A DNA stretch of 64,000 nt from Owenia fusiformis. Lineage: Eukaryota > Annelida > Polychaeta > Sabellida > Oweniidae. Each line of letters begins with the position of its first letter. Within the stretch, counting starts at the first letter, position 1. Location: the NCBI GenBank assembly GCA_903813345.2, contig CAIIXF020000002.1, positions 22,768,455 to 22,832,454 on the forward strand, in the 5' to 3' direction. Made by a program: the position numbers and the translations under genes. Positions 24,215 to 35,622 of this stretch are shown here, one piece after another. The notes beneath the pieces are model-generated. The model worked only from the letters and a program-made list of their open reading frames with translations, was not told where the DNA came from and did no database searches.

Positions 24215-24495
24215 CGCTAAATATTTTATAGTTATACTGTACTTTAGAAGACTAAGTAAAAATATCTCCTTAAAACTCGTTGATATAGATAATGACCATG
24301 GTTTCATTTTACCTGGTATGTTCTGTTTTGTTTAACAAAAATCAATCAGATGTTTTCTTTGTTAGTTTTCAAGGTACATGTCTAAGAATAATATTTTTCT
24401 ATTGAAGAAAGCCATGTGCTGTAACAATACAGCTCTCATTAAAGAAAGGATCTGGTAAGTGTTATACTGATGTGAGAAGGAAGAAATAAGCTGAA

Positions 24496-24661
24496 CAGTG
24501 AAACCTGTAAAGTGGAACACCTCTAGAATTAGAACACCTCTTTTAGTGGAACACTTCACAGTCCCAAGAACACCTGACTTATATGAGCCACTATGAGTGG
24601 AACACCTCACAAGTAGAACACCTTTTAGAGGTACCAAAGGTATTCTACTTAGACAGGTTTT
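24496..24661. mobile_element. AAACCTGT-family element, copy 4
   Basis: Left end cagtgaaacctgtaaagtgg and right end acttagacaggttt mark a clear copy with four internal gaacacctc-type repeats. Confidence 0.75.
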
Positions 24662-24743
24662 AGTCAGTTCTTTAGTTGAGTCTCTTGTCCCCCCCACCCT
24701 AAATCACTTCACTACCAGTGGGGAGAGTTGTAGTAGGGGGGGG

Positions 24744-24752
24744 GGGGGGGTC
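24744..24752. repeat. Long G run opposite a C run
   Basis: A run of about fourteen G at 24736-24750 lies 50 bp from a run of seven C at 24690. Length is likely variable and prone to sequencing error. Confidence 0.6.
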
Positions 24753-24930
24753 ATAAGAGCTTGTTGCAAGGTTAATTTTCATGGCCTAACCGTTTTCATG
24801 ATTGAAAATCAAACTGGTGAATATGCTTCAGTGGTCTAGCTACATTGATTGATGTAGCATAACATAATGAGGCACATAATGTGTACAACCTAATTCTGAA
24901 AAACATCCATAAATTAAGACCTCACTCTTT

Positions 24931-25078
24931 TATGTCACCACCAAAAGTGGCAACATATCGTTATACTGTAGTCTCCAACTTTTTTGTGGACAATGCTCGG
25001 TGGTTGGCATCCAGCATTCAGTGTTCTGTATCTGTAACAAATGGCAAGTGGTGACATTTTGCATGTTAATGCCTTGTT
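24931..25078 (+). mobile_element. TGTCACCACC-family element, copy 5 (full length)
   Basis: tatgtcaccaccaaaagtgg, then tagtctccaacttttttgtg, a ggtggttggcatccagcatt core, ctgtaacaaatggcaagtgg and gcatgttaatgccttgtt. This is the best reference copy. Confidence 0.8.
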
Positions 25079-25912
25079 CAGATATTGAAGTATAAGGAAA
25101 CATTAGAATCCTTTTTGAAAAAATGGCTTCTACCATGTTTACATACTACACTATGCTGCTACTTAAGTCATATTGATCAGCCAGCTAAACAATGAAAATA
25201 ATATTTTTTCACTTACATTATGGCACAATTTTTTTTCTTTGAGCTTTCTATTAACTTTAGGCAGAATTGCTAGAATGTAACATTTACTTACTAAGCATTT
25301 ATTTGAAATGTGTCATATCTAAGGCATGTGAGTCGTCTATAAAACAGGTTCTACAAGAACTGTCATTCTATTTTGCATTTATAATGCTAGTATCTGTTCT
25401 CTGAATGTAATAACCCATGACCCATGCATATTATATGGTAGAAATCGGTAGTGACGAATGTCTATGTTGTTTTAACCTCTTTTGCATGGAATCTCAAACC
25501 TCCTCAATCCTCTGTCGAAATGAGAATCCTGTCGAAGAAAATACAGGAGATCACTGTAGTGCTAAGAAAACACTTCAGACATATTTTTAGGTGGACATTT
25601 TTTAATTCTTGGATTTTTCAGATTCATGAAGAATATTTTAACAAATTAAAGGTATGCAGGGGGTCGTTTCCAAAAATGTCGTAGACTTACGATATCGTAA
25701 CTTCAATTGTGTTTTCACGACAAGTAAAAAAATTCCGTTTCCAGAAATTTGTCGTAAACCTACGACAAACTACCATGTCGTACACCTGTCGTAGAAAGAC
25801 AATAGCTATCGTGTGAAACCCACGACACCCCAAGGGGGTGTCGCAAGGTTGTCGTAGAGCAATATTTGAGTTATTTGTGGGGTTTTAATTATCTCATAGA
25901 TTATGTCACAAT

Positions 25913-25988
25913 TTACGTTGGCTTATGCAACGCGAGCACTTGACAGAAAGCTGAAGAAATTGCGATTTCATGCCCTCCAAAACATAAG
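25913..25988 (+). CDS. Candidate first exon of the element's own gene
   Basis: An ATG at 25913 opens a 25-codon frame starting MSQFTLAYATRALDRKL and ending HALQNI, stopping at a consensus donor AAG|gtaaat (GT at 25989). It is leucine/arginine/lysine rich and sits about 250 bp inside the left terminal repeat, where a PIF/Harbinger transposase N-terminus would be expected. No continuation exon was identified, so this rests on position, start codon and donor only. Confidence 0.3.
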
Positions 25989-26396
25989 GTAAATGGCCAT
26001 TTCTATGCATTGAAAAATAGAGAAACTGAAGTTCGTTAGCGCATCATCGTTCACATGGTTTTCTCTTCATATTATTTCTCATGAAGGTTGATTGAGTTGG
26101 GTTAATTTAAAGAGACATAACAATTTTAAAATTGTGTAAATCAAAAATAAACATGTTTTCTCTTCATGGTGTATTGAATAATTATAATTTAAAACATTAA
26201 CGTTTCTCGCCTCTTTGGCTTGTCTTTTTAACGAATGAAGCAAGGTGAGAAATATTATTGTTTTACCAAAAGTCAGTTCACCATCAATTATTTATTGCAT
26301 TATTTCCTTTCTTGTGTTGCATATCGACAAACTATCTACATTCACTTTATTCTGAAATCATGTATATTTGTCTCCGGTAAACTGTCTTGCTACCTA

Positions 26397-26462
26397 CACC
26401 GGAACACCCTGACAACGGTAAAGTCAGCTACCGTTGTCACAGATGACGGACTTAACCATCGC
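26397..26462. repeat. Short hairpin repeat, copy 1
   Basis: The core caacggtaaagtcagctacc gttg forms a small stem. The surrounding 65 bp (ending ggacttaaccatcgc) matches the reverse complement of 53636-53700, so this is a dispersed element rather than a chance hairpin. Confidence 0.6.
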
Positions 26463-26566
26463 ATCTACTCTTTAATCACTTTTTCATTTCACGGGACCTT
26501 ATCGTCGCTAATTCTGTGAACTTGTGATAGTATATTATATGAAAATCCAAAGGTCCATTTGTCGTA

Positions 26567-26790
26567 TGGCAAGTGATTTTAGACGGTCATATTTTTCACT
26601 ATGGGCACTTTCTGGCCATCAATACAGTGGTTTTTATTAAAACAATATGTTTTCTTTCAAGTGAAGTCACCATGATAGTAAAATATCATTCAAACTCTCT
26701 GAAAAATTAGGGCCCCCACCTTCGCACTTTTTAAAAATGTTAGGCTCATTTTCTAAAAAAGAGGATCTTGTTTTTCTCGATTTAAACATA
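26567..26790 (+). repeat. Segment shared with the MADF-bearing element
   Basis: Starting at tatggcaagtgattttagac, about 220 bp align in direct orientation with 30518-30735, including ttttattaaaacaatatg and the later aaaagaggatct. It is a second, degenerate copy of the internal part of the 29478-31099 element and is not coding here. Confidence 0.7.
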
Positions 26791-27002
26791 TCAAGATATT
26801 CTTCTACACTGTATTAACGATTCCTGAAAAGGGGATGTGTATTGAAATCCGTTAAAGTTAAAGACCACATCTCCCACTATAGCCACTATACCGCCTTCCA
26901 TATCGTCAATTATAATTGAATTGAAATTGAGAAATGACAATGGGAACTAGACGTATGATGAGGTGAGTGCAAAGAACAACAATGAAAAAATTATGATTCT
27001 CT

Positions 27003-27495
27003 ACACCCCAGTCACATTTGTCTTACGGCGGCCGTACGTCGACCGCAGATCAATTAAATCAGTGTATTTCTACGGCGAGCGTAGCAAAACTACGCTCGCC
27101 TTGCGGTCTCCGTACGGCGTATCCAGTTTTTTACAGGCCGCAGAGTCGCCGTAGAAATTATAACTCGGAGTTATAATATTTGTTCATTTCTGCGGTGCCT
27201 GTAGAAATCAACTGGCTCAACAAGATTAAATCATTATTTGTCAATGTTTCACGAACACTTTTCATTTGATATTACAATCCTAGCACTATGAATAACTTTT
27301 ATAAATTGTCCTGATGTGAATAAAATAAAAATAAGTATTATTTATCAACAGAAGTTTAAAATTCGCCGTGCGGCTGCCGTGGGAAATGTGACTGCAAAAG
27401 TATGAGAGCGCAATAATTCTACGGCGAGCATAGAAAAGCTACTGACCGCAGATATGATGACCGCACGGCGGCCGTAGGAAATGTGACGTGGGTGT
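27003..27495. mobile_element. Non-autonomous palindromic element with CpG-rich ends
   Basis: Terminal inverted repeats run acaccccagtcacatttg and tcttacggcggccgtacg on the left, mirrored by cgcacggcggccgtagg and aaatgtgacgtgggtgt on the right. The interior holds several further cggc/gccg palindromes and AT-rich DNA. There is no coding capacity. The GTCACATTTG terminal motif is shared with elements at 20863 and 29478, suggesting one superfamily. The direct duplication is unclear (cta versus tta). Confidence 0.75.
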
Positions 27496-28413
27496 TAGTA
27501 GTGGCCTGAAACACAAACGGGAGAAACAGGAAAAAGAAACGGGGGCGGGGCTCCCAGATATTCTTTACAGCCGGGCAGTACAGAAGCCTTATTCATAAAG
27601 CCAACGTAAATATTTCCATTTACGTCCACGTAACTCAATTGTACGCTGGACATAAAAACATCTCTCCGTCATATTAATAAACATATGCGGAAATTGGAGA
27701 TCTACGTTTAACTTTCCGCAATTGACTTACGCAATGATTTTCAAGGAAAAATGGTATATCCCGGACGGACAAGTGAACAATTTACAATTAATATTCAAAC
27801 ATCTGACAAAAAAACTTGAAGTCAGTATTAGCTTAAGTATTTAAATGGTAAAATATGCCTATCCTTAAGTTTCTGTAAAAGAATTCATGTCAATACCATA
27901 ATGTTATGATTTTTTTTGCCTTCTAAAAAGGTTGCAAATTTTTTTGGCCCACCCTGTATATCATTATTACAACCCTATCATGTATGTCACTATGGGAAAA
28001 GATAAAAAATTCTCATTTTCTCGGAAAACTTAAGTTGATCGAATCTCAACAAGTTAAGTACATCATGTGGGATAGTATTGCTTGAATCCATGTTCAAAAG
28101 AAAGAACATGGGTTCTTAAACAGGACATTAAAGCTTGACTAAGGCCTTTTTGAATTTTTTCGTTCGTACTAAAGACCGAAACTAGAGTACTCCAATGCAG
28201 TTTGGAACAGATGTAAAAGGGTAGGAGGTCCTATCAATTTATGGTCCTACTCTCCATTGATTTATATGGTGACCTCTTTCCTGAAGGGCCTTTAGAAGGG
28301 GAGACCATAACCCCCGGGTGACCATAATCATAACTATTACAGCCATAGTTTATAAATGTATTTTATATGTTTAATGGAGTCATACCATAAAGAGCCAATG
28401 CTTCTAGCGTTGC

Positions 28414-28430
28414 TTTTATTTATTTATTTA
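28414..28430 (-). repeat. (TAAA)n 3' tail of the LINE remnant
   Basis: Read on the minus strand this is taaataaataaataaaa, lying about 145 bp downstream of the remnant's stop. Short tandem 3' ends of this kind are usual for several LINE clades. Confidence 0.6.
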
Positions 28431-28573
28431 GCCTCCAATACTGAAGAATAGTTTGACAATTAAAACAATCTTACACTATACCTTATGCTAATTAGACAAT
28501 TACAATATCATGAATTATACATGTATACATGGGCAAAATTTAGACCCAAAATAACAATGGATACATTGGTAAA

Positions 28574-29254
28574 TCAGCTAAAAAATCTTCTTCGGTACAT
28601 AATTGAGACACTCTTACATGAAATAATCAAAACATTATCCCAATTTTTCATTGGAAACTCCATGCCTAAAATAATGTTATATAATACCTCACATGGAAGT
28701 TTCTTAAATGTAGGATTTTCCTTAATCAAATTTTCAATCATAATCTTTCTGATATCAACATAATTATCACAACCCATAATAAAATGATAAAGATCCTCTA
28801 ATGAGTTATTATTGCATTTCTTACATTCCCTATTTTCTCTAGGTAAACCATGGTTGTTAATTTCTAAATTATGTATACCACATAGCAACTTAATCATCAT
28901 ATTACATTTTTGCTTAAGTTCAGGATGTTTAAGTCCTAAGTAATACCAGATAGAAGGAATGTCAACATGCAACTGTACAGTTCTAAAATCTTGAAGTTGA
29001 ATACTCATTGATAAAGATTGTCTCCAACTATTAAATTCAAAATCCCTAACATTGTTCTTACATATTTTTTTCCAAAGAAACTTTGACATATTTATACAAC
29101 CATTGTACATGAAGCTCACAACATTGTCCAACAATTTATATTTATTTAAAATAGTAATATACTCTTTAGTAATACCACCTACATTACAATCATTAAATGT
29201 TACCGTTCCCATCCCGATTTTAAAGCACATTTGACCCACATTTACCGTTGTCAT
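28574..29254 (-). pseudogene. LINE (non-LTR retrotransposon) ORF2 C-terminal remnant
   Basis: This 226-residue frame is the longest non-repetitive one in the window. Near its C-terminus it has CKKC, then EDLYHFIMGC and NYVDIRK, the C-x2-C...H-x3/4-C motif found after the reverse transcriptase domain of many non-LTR elements. The catalytic reverse-transcriptase motifs are absent because the copy begins just after an in-frame TAA: it is 5' truncated, as most LINE copies are. A (TAAA)n tail about 145 bp downstream on the minus strand supports this. It lies within the nested cluster and is presumably inactive. Confidence 0.75.
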
Positions 29255-29477
29255 TTATAGTATCCGTTGTTCTGTGTCATATTTTGATCGGTAAAATTAA
29301 GAATTCATTTCGATGGTAGAGCATAATAAACGATAATTAGGAAAAGACTTTGATTGATTGTTGCACCAAAGGAATTAAATTTAGTTTAAGGATATCATGG
29401 GCTTTCCCTTTCAACAGACCCATGATGAAAATTGAATCGAATACGAACCTGCTGCCATTTGTAATACAGGTATCTAA

Positions 29478-31099
29478 TGCCTTGGTCACATAGGCTCCGA
29501 TTTTCACTACGGCGCCCGGCCGATGAGTATTTTGTTCAAAATCGGCCGGCGTGCCCGGGCATCGTACGGGCGCCGGGCGATGATCGCTACTCATCGGCCG
29601 ATTTTTAGACATCGTACGGGCGCCGGCAGGGTTTTATCGCGGAGATAAAAGTTGCCGATGTCTTGGCGATTTTTTCTCGACCAAACTCATCGGCACCTAC
29701 CCGGCCGTGTCCCGTCCGATCATCGTACGATTATCTTACGGCGCCCGGTGGCATCGCACGGTCATCTTGGGATTTTGCGTGCTGATTTGTTTGATAAATC
29801 TTACTTATAAAGTGATATAAAGGTTTTAAAAATAATTAGGTAAAGAATTATAATTACTACACACTGTCAGAGATTTTTTATAAAAGATAAATGGAACAAT
29901 TAGGCTTACTGTAAAACAATGACACACATTTGAATGGCTGGATGGGTGGGTTGATTTAGTCGTTCTTATATTGACATTAATCGTGTATGTCTGTCATACA
30001 CATTGAATAGAGTGATACATTTCTATGCGTATATTCACTCATGCATATACCATTACAAATCATTTATTTTAAAAATCTTCTAAATGTTTTTGCATACAGT
30101 TTTTTCAAGGGTCACAATTTTAATACGAAAGTTCACTGTCTCAATTACAGTTAATATGCCAAAGGCTAAGGATAGAGGGGATAAGGCCAATGGGTCATAT
30201 ATCAGGAAGGCCTTGGGAAGACAGGTGGAAAAAGACAATAACAATGCAAGTGAGCTGGTGGATGATGAAGATTTAGATGTGTCTAGGGAAGAGGGTACTC
30301 CACTTGAAATAGAAGAAAAAATCGCCAATTTCTTTGAGGATATATTTTATGACCAAACAAATTCTCTTTACGAGAACGGACAAAAGAAAGATGCAGAAAT
30401 ATGGAATTTTGCTAATAGCATCGGATGGACAGGGTAGACATAGTATTTGTTTATATGAAAGATCTAAAAATGAATTAAGGTCAGGGTTCACTTTGATGAA
30501 AAGACCACGTGCAGTATGGCAAGTGATTTTAGACGGTCATATCTTTCACCATGAGTACTTTCTGGGCATAAATGCAGTGTTTTTATTAAAACAATATGTT
30601 TTCTTTCAATGGAAGTACCCATGATACAAAAAAATATCAATCAAACAATTTGAAAAATTATGAATAGGGACCCCATGTCAGCATTTTTTCTAAATATTGA
30701 ACCGATTTACTCAAAAGAGGATCTTTCTGATTTTTATTGCATGAAAACGTTATTATCCTGGAAGTCCTGTCTATCGAAGTATTTTGTTTTCAAATCTTGC
30801 ATTCACGCCATGTGGAACAGTCATACCGGGTCATACAAGAATTTAGTATAAATCTAGAGGCCTGTAGATCGACCGATGTCCTGGCGGGTGCCGTACGGCC
30901 ATCGGCGGATAGCCTTGCGATACCCGTGCGATGTCTTTCAGATTCAATTGATTGCGGGCGCCGTACGATGCCTGTACTAATGTGACCATACTCACGATTA
31001 GATCAAGACATCGGTAAAAATTCACCGGCGCCCGGTCGATTTAGAAATCGGCCGATGCCTACTCATCGGCCGGCGCCCGGCGGCTATGTGACCTAAGCA
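29478..31099 (+). mobile_element. 1.62-kb PIF/Harbinger-like element with TAA target duplication
   Basis: The left end TGCCTTGGTCACATAGGC and the right end ggctatgtgacctaagca are inverted repeats. TAA flanks both (29475-29477 and 31100-31102), the TWA duplication typical of PIF/Harbinger. Both subterminal regions are very rich in cggcgcccggccgatg-type palindromes, far above the local GC content. One + strand open frame with a MADF/Myb-like domain sits in the middle; no DDE transposase was seen. It appears to be an internally deleted element that kept the DNA-binding partner gene. Confidence 0.75.
30156..30437 (+). CDS. MADF/Myb-like DNA-binding protein of the transposon
   Basis: The chosen ATG (MPKAKDRGDK) follows ctcaattacag, a possible acceptor. 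The frame is 93 codons: a basic N-terminus, an acidic stretch (ELVDDEDLDVSREEG), then a segment with the helix pattern of MADF/SANT-like domains (IEEKIANFFEDIFYDQ, then LYEN, then AEIWNFANSIGW). It stops where the third helix would be expected; the +1 frame stays open to about 30624, so it may be truncated, frameshifted or spliced there. PIF/Harbinger elements typically encode a Myb/SANT-type partner of the transposase. An upstream in-frame ATG at 30084 is less likely. Confidence 0.5.
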   Translation: MPKAKDRGDKANGSYIRKALGRQVEKDNNNASELVDDEDLDVSREEGTPLEIEEKIANFFEDIFYDQTNSLYENGQKKDAEIWNFANSIGWTG

Positions 31100-31313
31100 T
31101 AACTTTACTGTTGTCAGGGTGTTCAAACGTTGACATAAGTTAATCGGTTATGTGCGGACGTCAGTGAACACATTCCCGGTGTCCCAAAAAAGTGAGACAC
31201 TTTTGACAAGTATTTTCTCAGCAATAGACAAGTTAAATTCTTTAAAAAAAATTACTGAGGAAGTATAGGGTATCCACCCCATGCAGACAAATCGACTAAA
31301 GTTACATTCGTAT

Positions 31314-32532
31314 TCGTACATTATGAAGCAAGCATTGCAGTGGACTTATGATATAATCTCGTAACCTAATTTAGGTCAATGCTCACACGCTTACCGTATT
31401 CTCTGTAATTAGCGCCCACTCTCTAATAAGCGCCCACCCCGCTTCACAAAGTTCAAGAAACATCGAGGAATCAACAAGAATTGAAGAATATATCAGGAAA
31501 AAAATATTTCTCAAAATCCAGGAGCGGGCGATAATAGAGTACTTACCCTAAAACTGCTGTAAACACGACGCGTTTTGTAATTCTATGCATCCTCTCGATA
31601 CATATCTATCGATGGGTGCTTCCCATACCATACCATGCTAATATTGTCTCCAAATAGTCCATAATGAATGAAGGAATTGTTCTTTATCGGCATTCAGAAA
31701 TTTCAAAAGCTACTGCGCAGATGTTCTGCGCATGTCAAGGTCGTGAACTTTCTGGGTTCTCTTTAATGTTTCTCGACTTTTACACGACTTTTGCACGAAT
31801 AATGATGATCTCTCATCAAATTAGAAATAATGTATAACTTCAGATCGATATCCAGCAGTCTCTAGTGGAAATATTGAAGGTAATCGGCGATAATGACAAA
31901 GTGGGCGTGCCGGAAATAAATTAGACATAGACGGGTCTTCAACCACTGTCAATTTTGTCTAAGCGATCTTTACCGTATTCTCTCCAATAACAGCACTTGT
32001 CATATTATTATAAAAATATGTTGAAGAAAATGCATTCTTGTCAAGAAAAATTGCCATAGATCTACATGAAATTCCTCGGGATTTCTGATTTCTTTCATAC
32101 ATGGGCGCTTATTAGAATGGTCTAAATAATGTATTTTCAATTTTCTAAACGCCCTGGGCGCTAATTACAGAGAATACGGTAATTGGAATTTAAAGAACAT
32201 TATGTGAGTGAGATTCAACAAACAATAGCCGGCTGAGTTGATATACTTGTGGTAAAATGTCATGGACATTAATACTACTAATACTTGGACTCTCATTGCC
32301 TACATGTATCATAAATAAGCCTTCTTAGCATGAGTGGATTATTCGACATTCTAGTTATTGACTGATTGTCGGTCTTTAATATTTTTTCATTCAAAATCAA
32401 TAATTTTATTAGCAATATTTCTGAGATGGACAGTGTCTCATAAGCCATTGTTGGCTTGGGGCTTTTGAATAATTGAACGTATAATTATGTAACATAATAG
32501 GCCTGTGACACTTTAATAAATAATAAACTAAA
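31314..32532. mobile_element. Insertion inside the foldback left arm, 5-bp cgtat duplication
   Basis: cgtat occurs at 31309-31313 and again at 32533-32537, exactly where arm pairing breaks and resumes. The inserted 1.2 kb contains the ACCGTATTCTC element at 31393-32180 plus flanking DNA with no coding capacity. Confidence 0.55.
31393..32180. mobile_element. 788-bp element with perfect 26-bp terminal inverted repeats
   Basis: The ends are accgtattctctgtaatt then agcgccca, mirrored exactly by tgggcgct then aattacagagaatacggt. Internal sequence repeats the terminal motif at 31973 (accgtattctctccaata) and has further gcgccca motifs. No open frame was found. The superfamily is not assigned. Confidence 0.8.
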
Positions 32533-32990
32533 CGTATGATGTGAGACTCGACATTCAGCAGGAAACTTGAAATAAGGTGTCACCCAAAGAGCAAATTAAT
32601 TTTTTACTGCTTAATAAATGATGAATGACAGCCAAATTGCGTTTTATAAGTATGAGAATAGCATGATGTCTTGATATTTCAAGGTAACGTCGTTTGAAAA
32701 GTGATGGCGGTGATTGAAAAAACGATGTAAAGATAAAACCGCAACGAAACATTTGTAGATTTCTTTGAAGAACTAAAAAACATACATTACATACCGAATT
32801 TTCCGAAACAGAAAAAAACATGACAATTAATATTTGAAACACAACATTACTGTAATTCGAACTTTTGATCGAACATCAGTATGATACTAGTATTACTTTA
32901 TAACCTCGAAGTACACATCATACTTATGTCTGATCATAAATTCGAAAAATAGTTGTGTTTCAAATATTAACTGAATGACATACACGAGAC

Positions 32991-33022
32991 CAATGTACCA
33001 GGGGGAATCGAACCTGCAGGCC
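32991..33022 (-). other. tRNA B-box-like motif
   Basis: On the minus strand the sequence reads gcaggttcgattccccctgg, matching the RNA polymerase III B-box consensus GGTTCGANTCC. No A box or cloverleaf could be drawn, so this may be a decayed tRNA-derived SINE piece or chance. Confidence 0.2.
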
Positions 33023-35010
33023 TTACTATCTATACATGTTTTTTTTTCTTTGAAAAATTCGATATGTGATATATAGTTTTTTAATGAAATCTACAAATAT
33101 TCCGTTGCGGTTTTATCTTTACATCGTAATTTCAATCACCGCCATCATTATTCAAACGAGTTACCTTGAAATATCAATACGTCGTGCTATTCTCATACGT
33201 ATACTCGTAGAACGCAATTTGACTGTCATTCACCATTTATTAAGCAGTAAAAATAAGTTTCTTTAAGGGTGGCAAAATGTTTCTAATTTCCCGGTGAAAG
33301 TCGAGTCTCGCATCATACGAATGTAGTTTTAGGCGATCTGTCTGCATGGGGTGGTATCATTAGCTAGTGCTATGAATATGAGGAGTGTTGTCAAATTAGA
33401 AACAGCATGCAAAAATATCCAATATCAACGGAGTCTGAAAGAAGACATTTTTCCAATCAAAAATGCTTTTGTGTGTTTCTCCCAATGATATCGTTTCCCA
33501 TGACATACTTATGCCGTCCTTTAATGCATGTTGGATGTAGTCTATTTACAGTGACAGACTCCAACTCTTACCCTTAATTCCTTTACGATTCTGGGATTCA
33601 TCTTCCACTCCATCCTTTCACCTTGTCGAAACAATTTTCAATAGTAGCCGTATCGCTTTCACTGAAAGACATCGTTAACGTTAATCCTTCCAAACTAAAA
33701 CTTTGGACAGAACGGAATTTGGATACAGTTAACAATGAAACAAATCAATATACCTGACCCAGAGACAACCTTTTTTGAGACAAAAACTGATGCCAGTGTC
33801 GGGATGCCATCCCGGGATGCCATCACTTGATAGCTGGCACAAACGCTATGAAGGTACCGGTCTCATTGCGCAGCTCTGATGTTGGATTTTTGACACGCAT
33901 TTTGAACTTGTCAAATTACTCACATAATATGTAACCAATCTCGTCCATATTTGTACCACTAAATAAGGATATTATTTGGGCTACTGGAGTGAAATTTCTC
34001 ATGAATTCGAGTAATCTTATTGCGGAGGAAATATTTGTCAAAAAATGTCTCATTTTTGGAACACCCGATATATTTGTGTTGGTTGTAACATAAACAAGAG
34101 TATGTACATGTGGGTTTAATGAATATGTCAAGGTCTTTTCTGGCATTTAATTCCAGAAACTTTACGATAATTGCATTGCCATAGTTCAATATTCCTTTAA
34201 AAAGATTTTGGCAAAAAAACATGTGAGGATGAATACTAAGTACTGGTATGAATTATCGCTTATTAAAAGATACGTGTGACCTCTCAAAGTTAGTCTTAAA
34301 GATTCTCGCAATCTTTATCCAATCAGCGTTTGCGAGTGTGTCGGCTCACGTATAAAAGGCGAATCCAACTCAAATCCATGCAGGGGTGTATGAGGTACTC
34401 GAATAGGAAAGGGCTCGTGAAATCTGAATTTATATGCACATGGTCAATGTTTACACATGTTTGGAGTTATTGAAGAAAATGTGATATGGGTGTGGTTCCG
34501 AATTTGAAGTCATTGCTGGAAAATATGGTTTTAATACGTGAAATTATATCTATAAATACAGCACTAAAAATAACAGTACACAGTCATGAAGTACATGTAT
34601 GATTGTGTTCAGAAATGTTTGAAACCCTTACGGAAAATTCTGTCTGCATTTTGTCACCATTGCTCTTTCTTCCCGCATTCTAGTGCTGTTTGAATGAATA
34701 TATTAATTAATGTATTTCTAACTAAAATGTATCACATTTTGTTTATAAACCACAAAACATTTAGATCATAAAAAATATTCAATACTTGAGTGAGCACGAT
34801 ATGCAAGGGTTAATAAGTTGACACAGTAAATGACCACTGATATTGTGTTAGTCCATGCACACAGCGTACACCCCTCACTTTCATAGTGAAGTGACTAATT
34901 GGTTTATGTTTACGTTTTAATGTGTTTTGGGTTCCTTGTTACAGCAAGGGGGGCCAGTAAAGTAGACTAACATGTTTGCATGGCAAATTTTGATCGAATA
35001 TGTGAGACAC

Positions 35011-35622
35011 TTTAAAGGAATATTCCTTGCCAAACCATCTCTCTCCTCATATGGTAGCTATAACCATATATATGCTTGCCATGTTAAGCAAAACACGCAA
35101 AAATGTTTTGATATGGTCAAATTTGATCACTAAGAAATGTGATGCTCAATTCCAGTAAGCTGCCATCTTTTAAAATTTCACACAGGAAGTGATGTCATCG
35201 ACTCTCAACTTTGCATATAGCATTAGGTGAGGAGCTATTAAGAATTACAAAACCAGCTAAATATTCTTTTTCAACTTTGTATCTTATTTAATCCTTCTGA
35301 AAATCTCTTCTTTTATTCTAAGTTGACAAGCCCTAAAAATATTTTTGCACAGAAAGTAATGATCACTTGTCTAGAAGTGATTTTGTGCTACTTTCCTATA
35401 CTGTTATGGGCAAGGTTATAGAAGTTGAGAGTTGATGACATCACTTCCTGCAAGAAATCTTAAAAGATGGCAGCTCACTGGAAATAAGCACTAGATTTTT
35501 AAATGATCAATATTGACCATATTAAAACATTTTCCCATGTTTTGCTAAATATGGAAACTATATATATAATTTTAGCTACCATATCAAGAGAGAAAGGGTC
35601 TGGCAAGGAATATTCCTTTAAA
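35011..35622. mobile_element. 612-bp foldback MITE
   Basis: A 20-bp inverted end, tttaaaggaatattccttgc, is mirrored at 35603-35622. The arms extend inward for about 200 bp with moderate divergence (ccatcttttaaaatttcaca with ttaaaagatggcag; gaagtgatgtcatcgactct with agagttgatgacatcacttc). No open frame was found. Confidence 0.85.

Larger units (their letters stand above)
31268..33357. mobile_element. Foldback element, left arm split by a later insertion
   Basis: Left ggtatccaccccatgcagac pairs with right gtctgcatggggtggtatca. The arms then continue: 32533-32775 pairs with about 33080-33325 (for example gataaaaccgcaacg with cgttgcggttttatc). In the left arm the pairing stops at 31313 and resumes at 32533, which exposes an insertion. 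Inner inverted motifs (tatttgaaacacaac and gttgtgtttcaaata) mark the centre. Confidence 0.7.
31177..34066. mobile_element. 2.9-kb element defined by outer inverted repeats
   Basis: The left end cggtgtcccaaaaaagtgag is mirrored at 34010-34066 (…atgtctcatttttggaacacccg), and similarity continues for about 50 bp (gacaagtattttctcagca versus gacaaatatttcctccgca). Short minus-strand frames over 33916-34222 fall in the right end and I treat them as chance. A further nested element fills most of the interior. Confidence 0.55.

Noticed and set aside
29440-29475. Possible antisense TGTCACCACC-family copy (ctgccatttgtaatacag)
   Set aside because: Only about 18 bp resemble the family and neither flanking block is present.
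33916-34222. Two overlapping minus-strand frames (VPKMRHFLTNI and ILNYGNAI segments) considered as LINE or retroelement pieces
   Set aside because: They fall on the right inverted end of the 31177-34066 element, which is mirrored at 31177, and show no reverse transcriptase motif.
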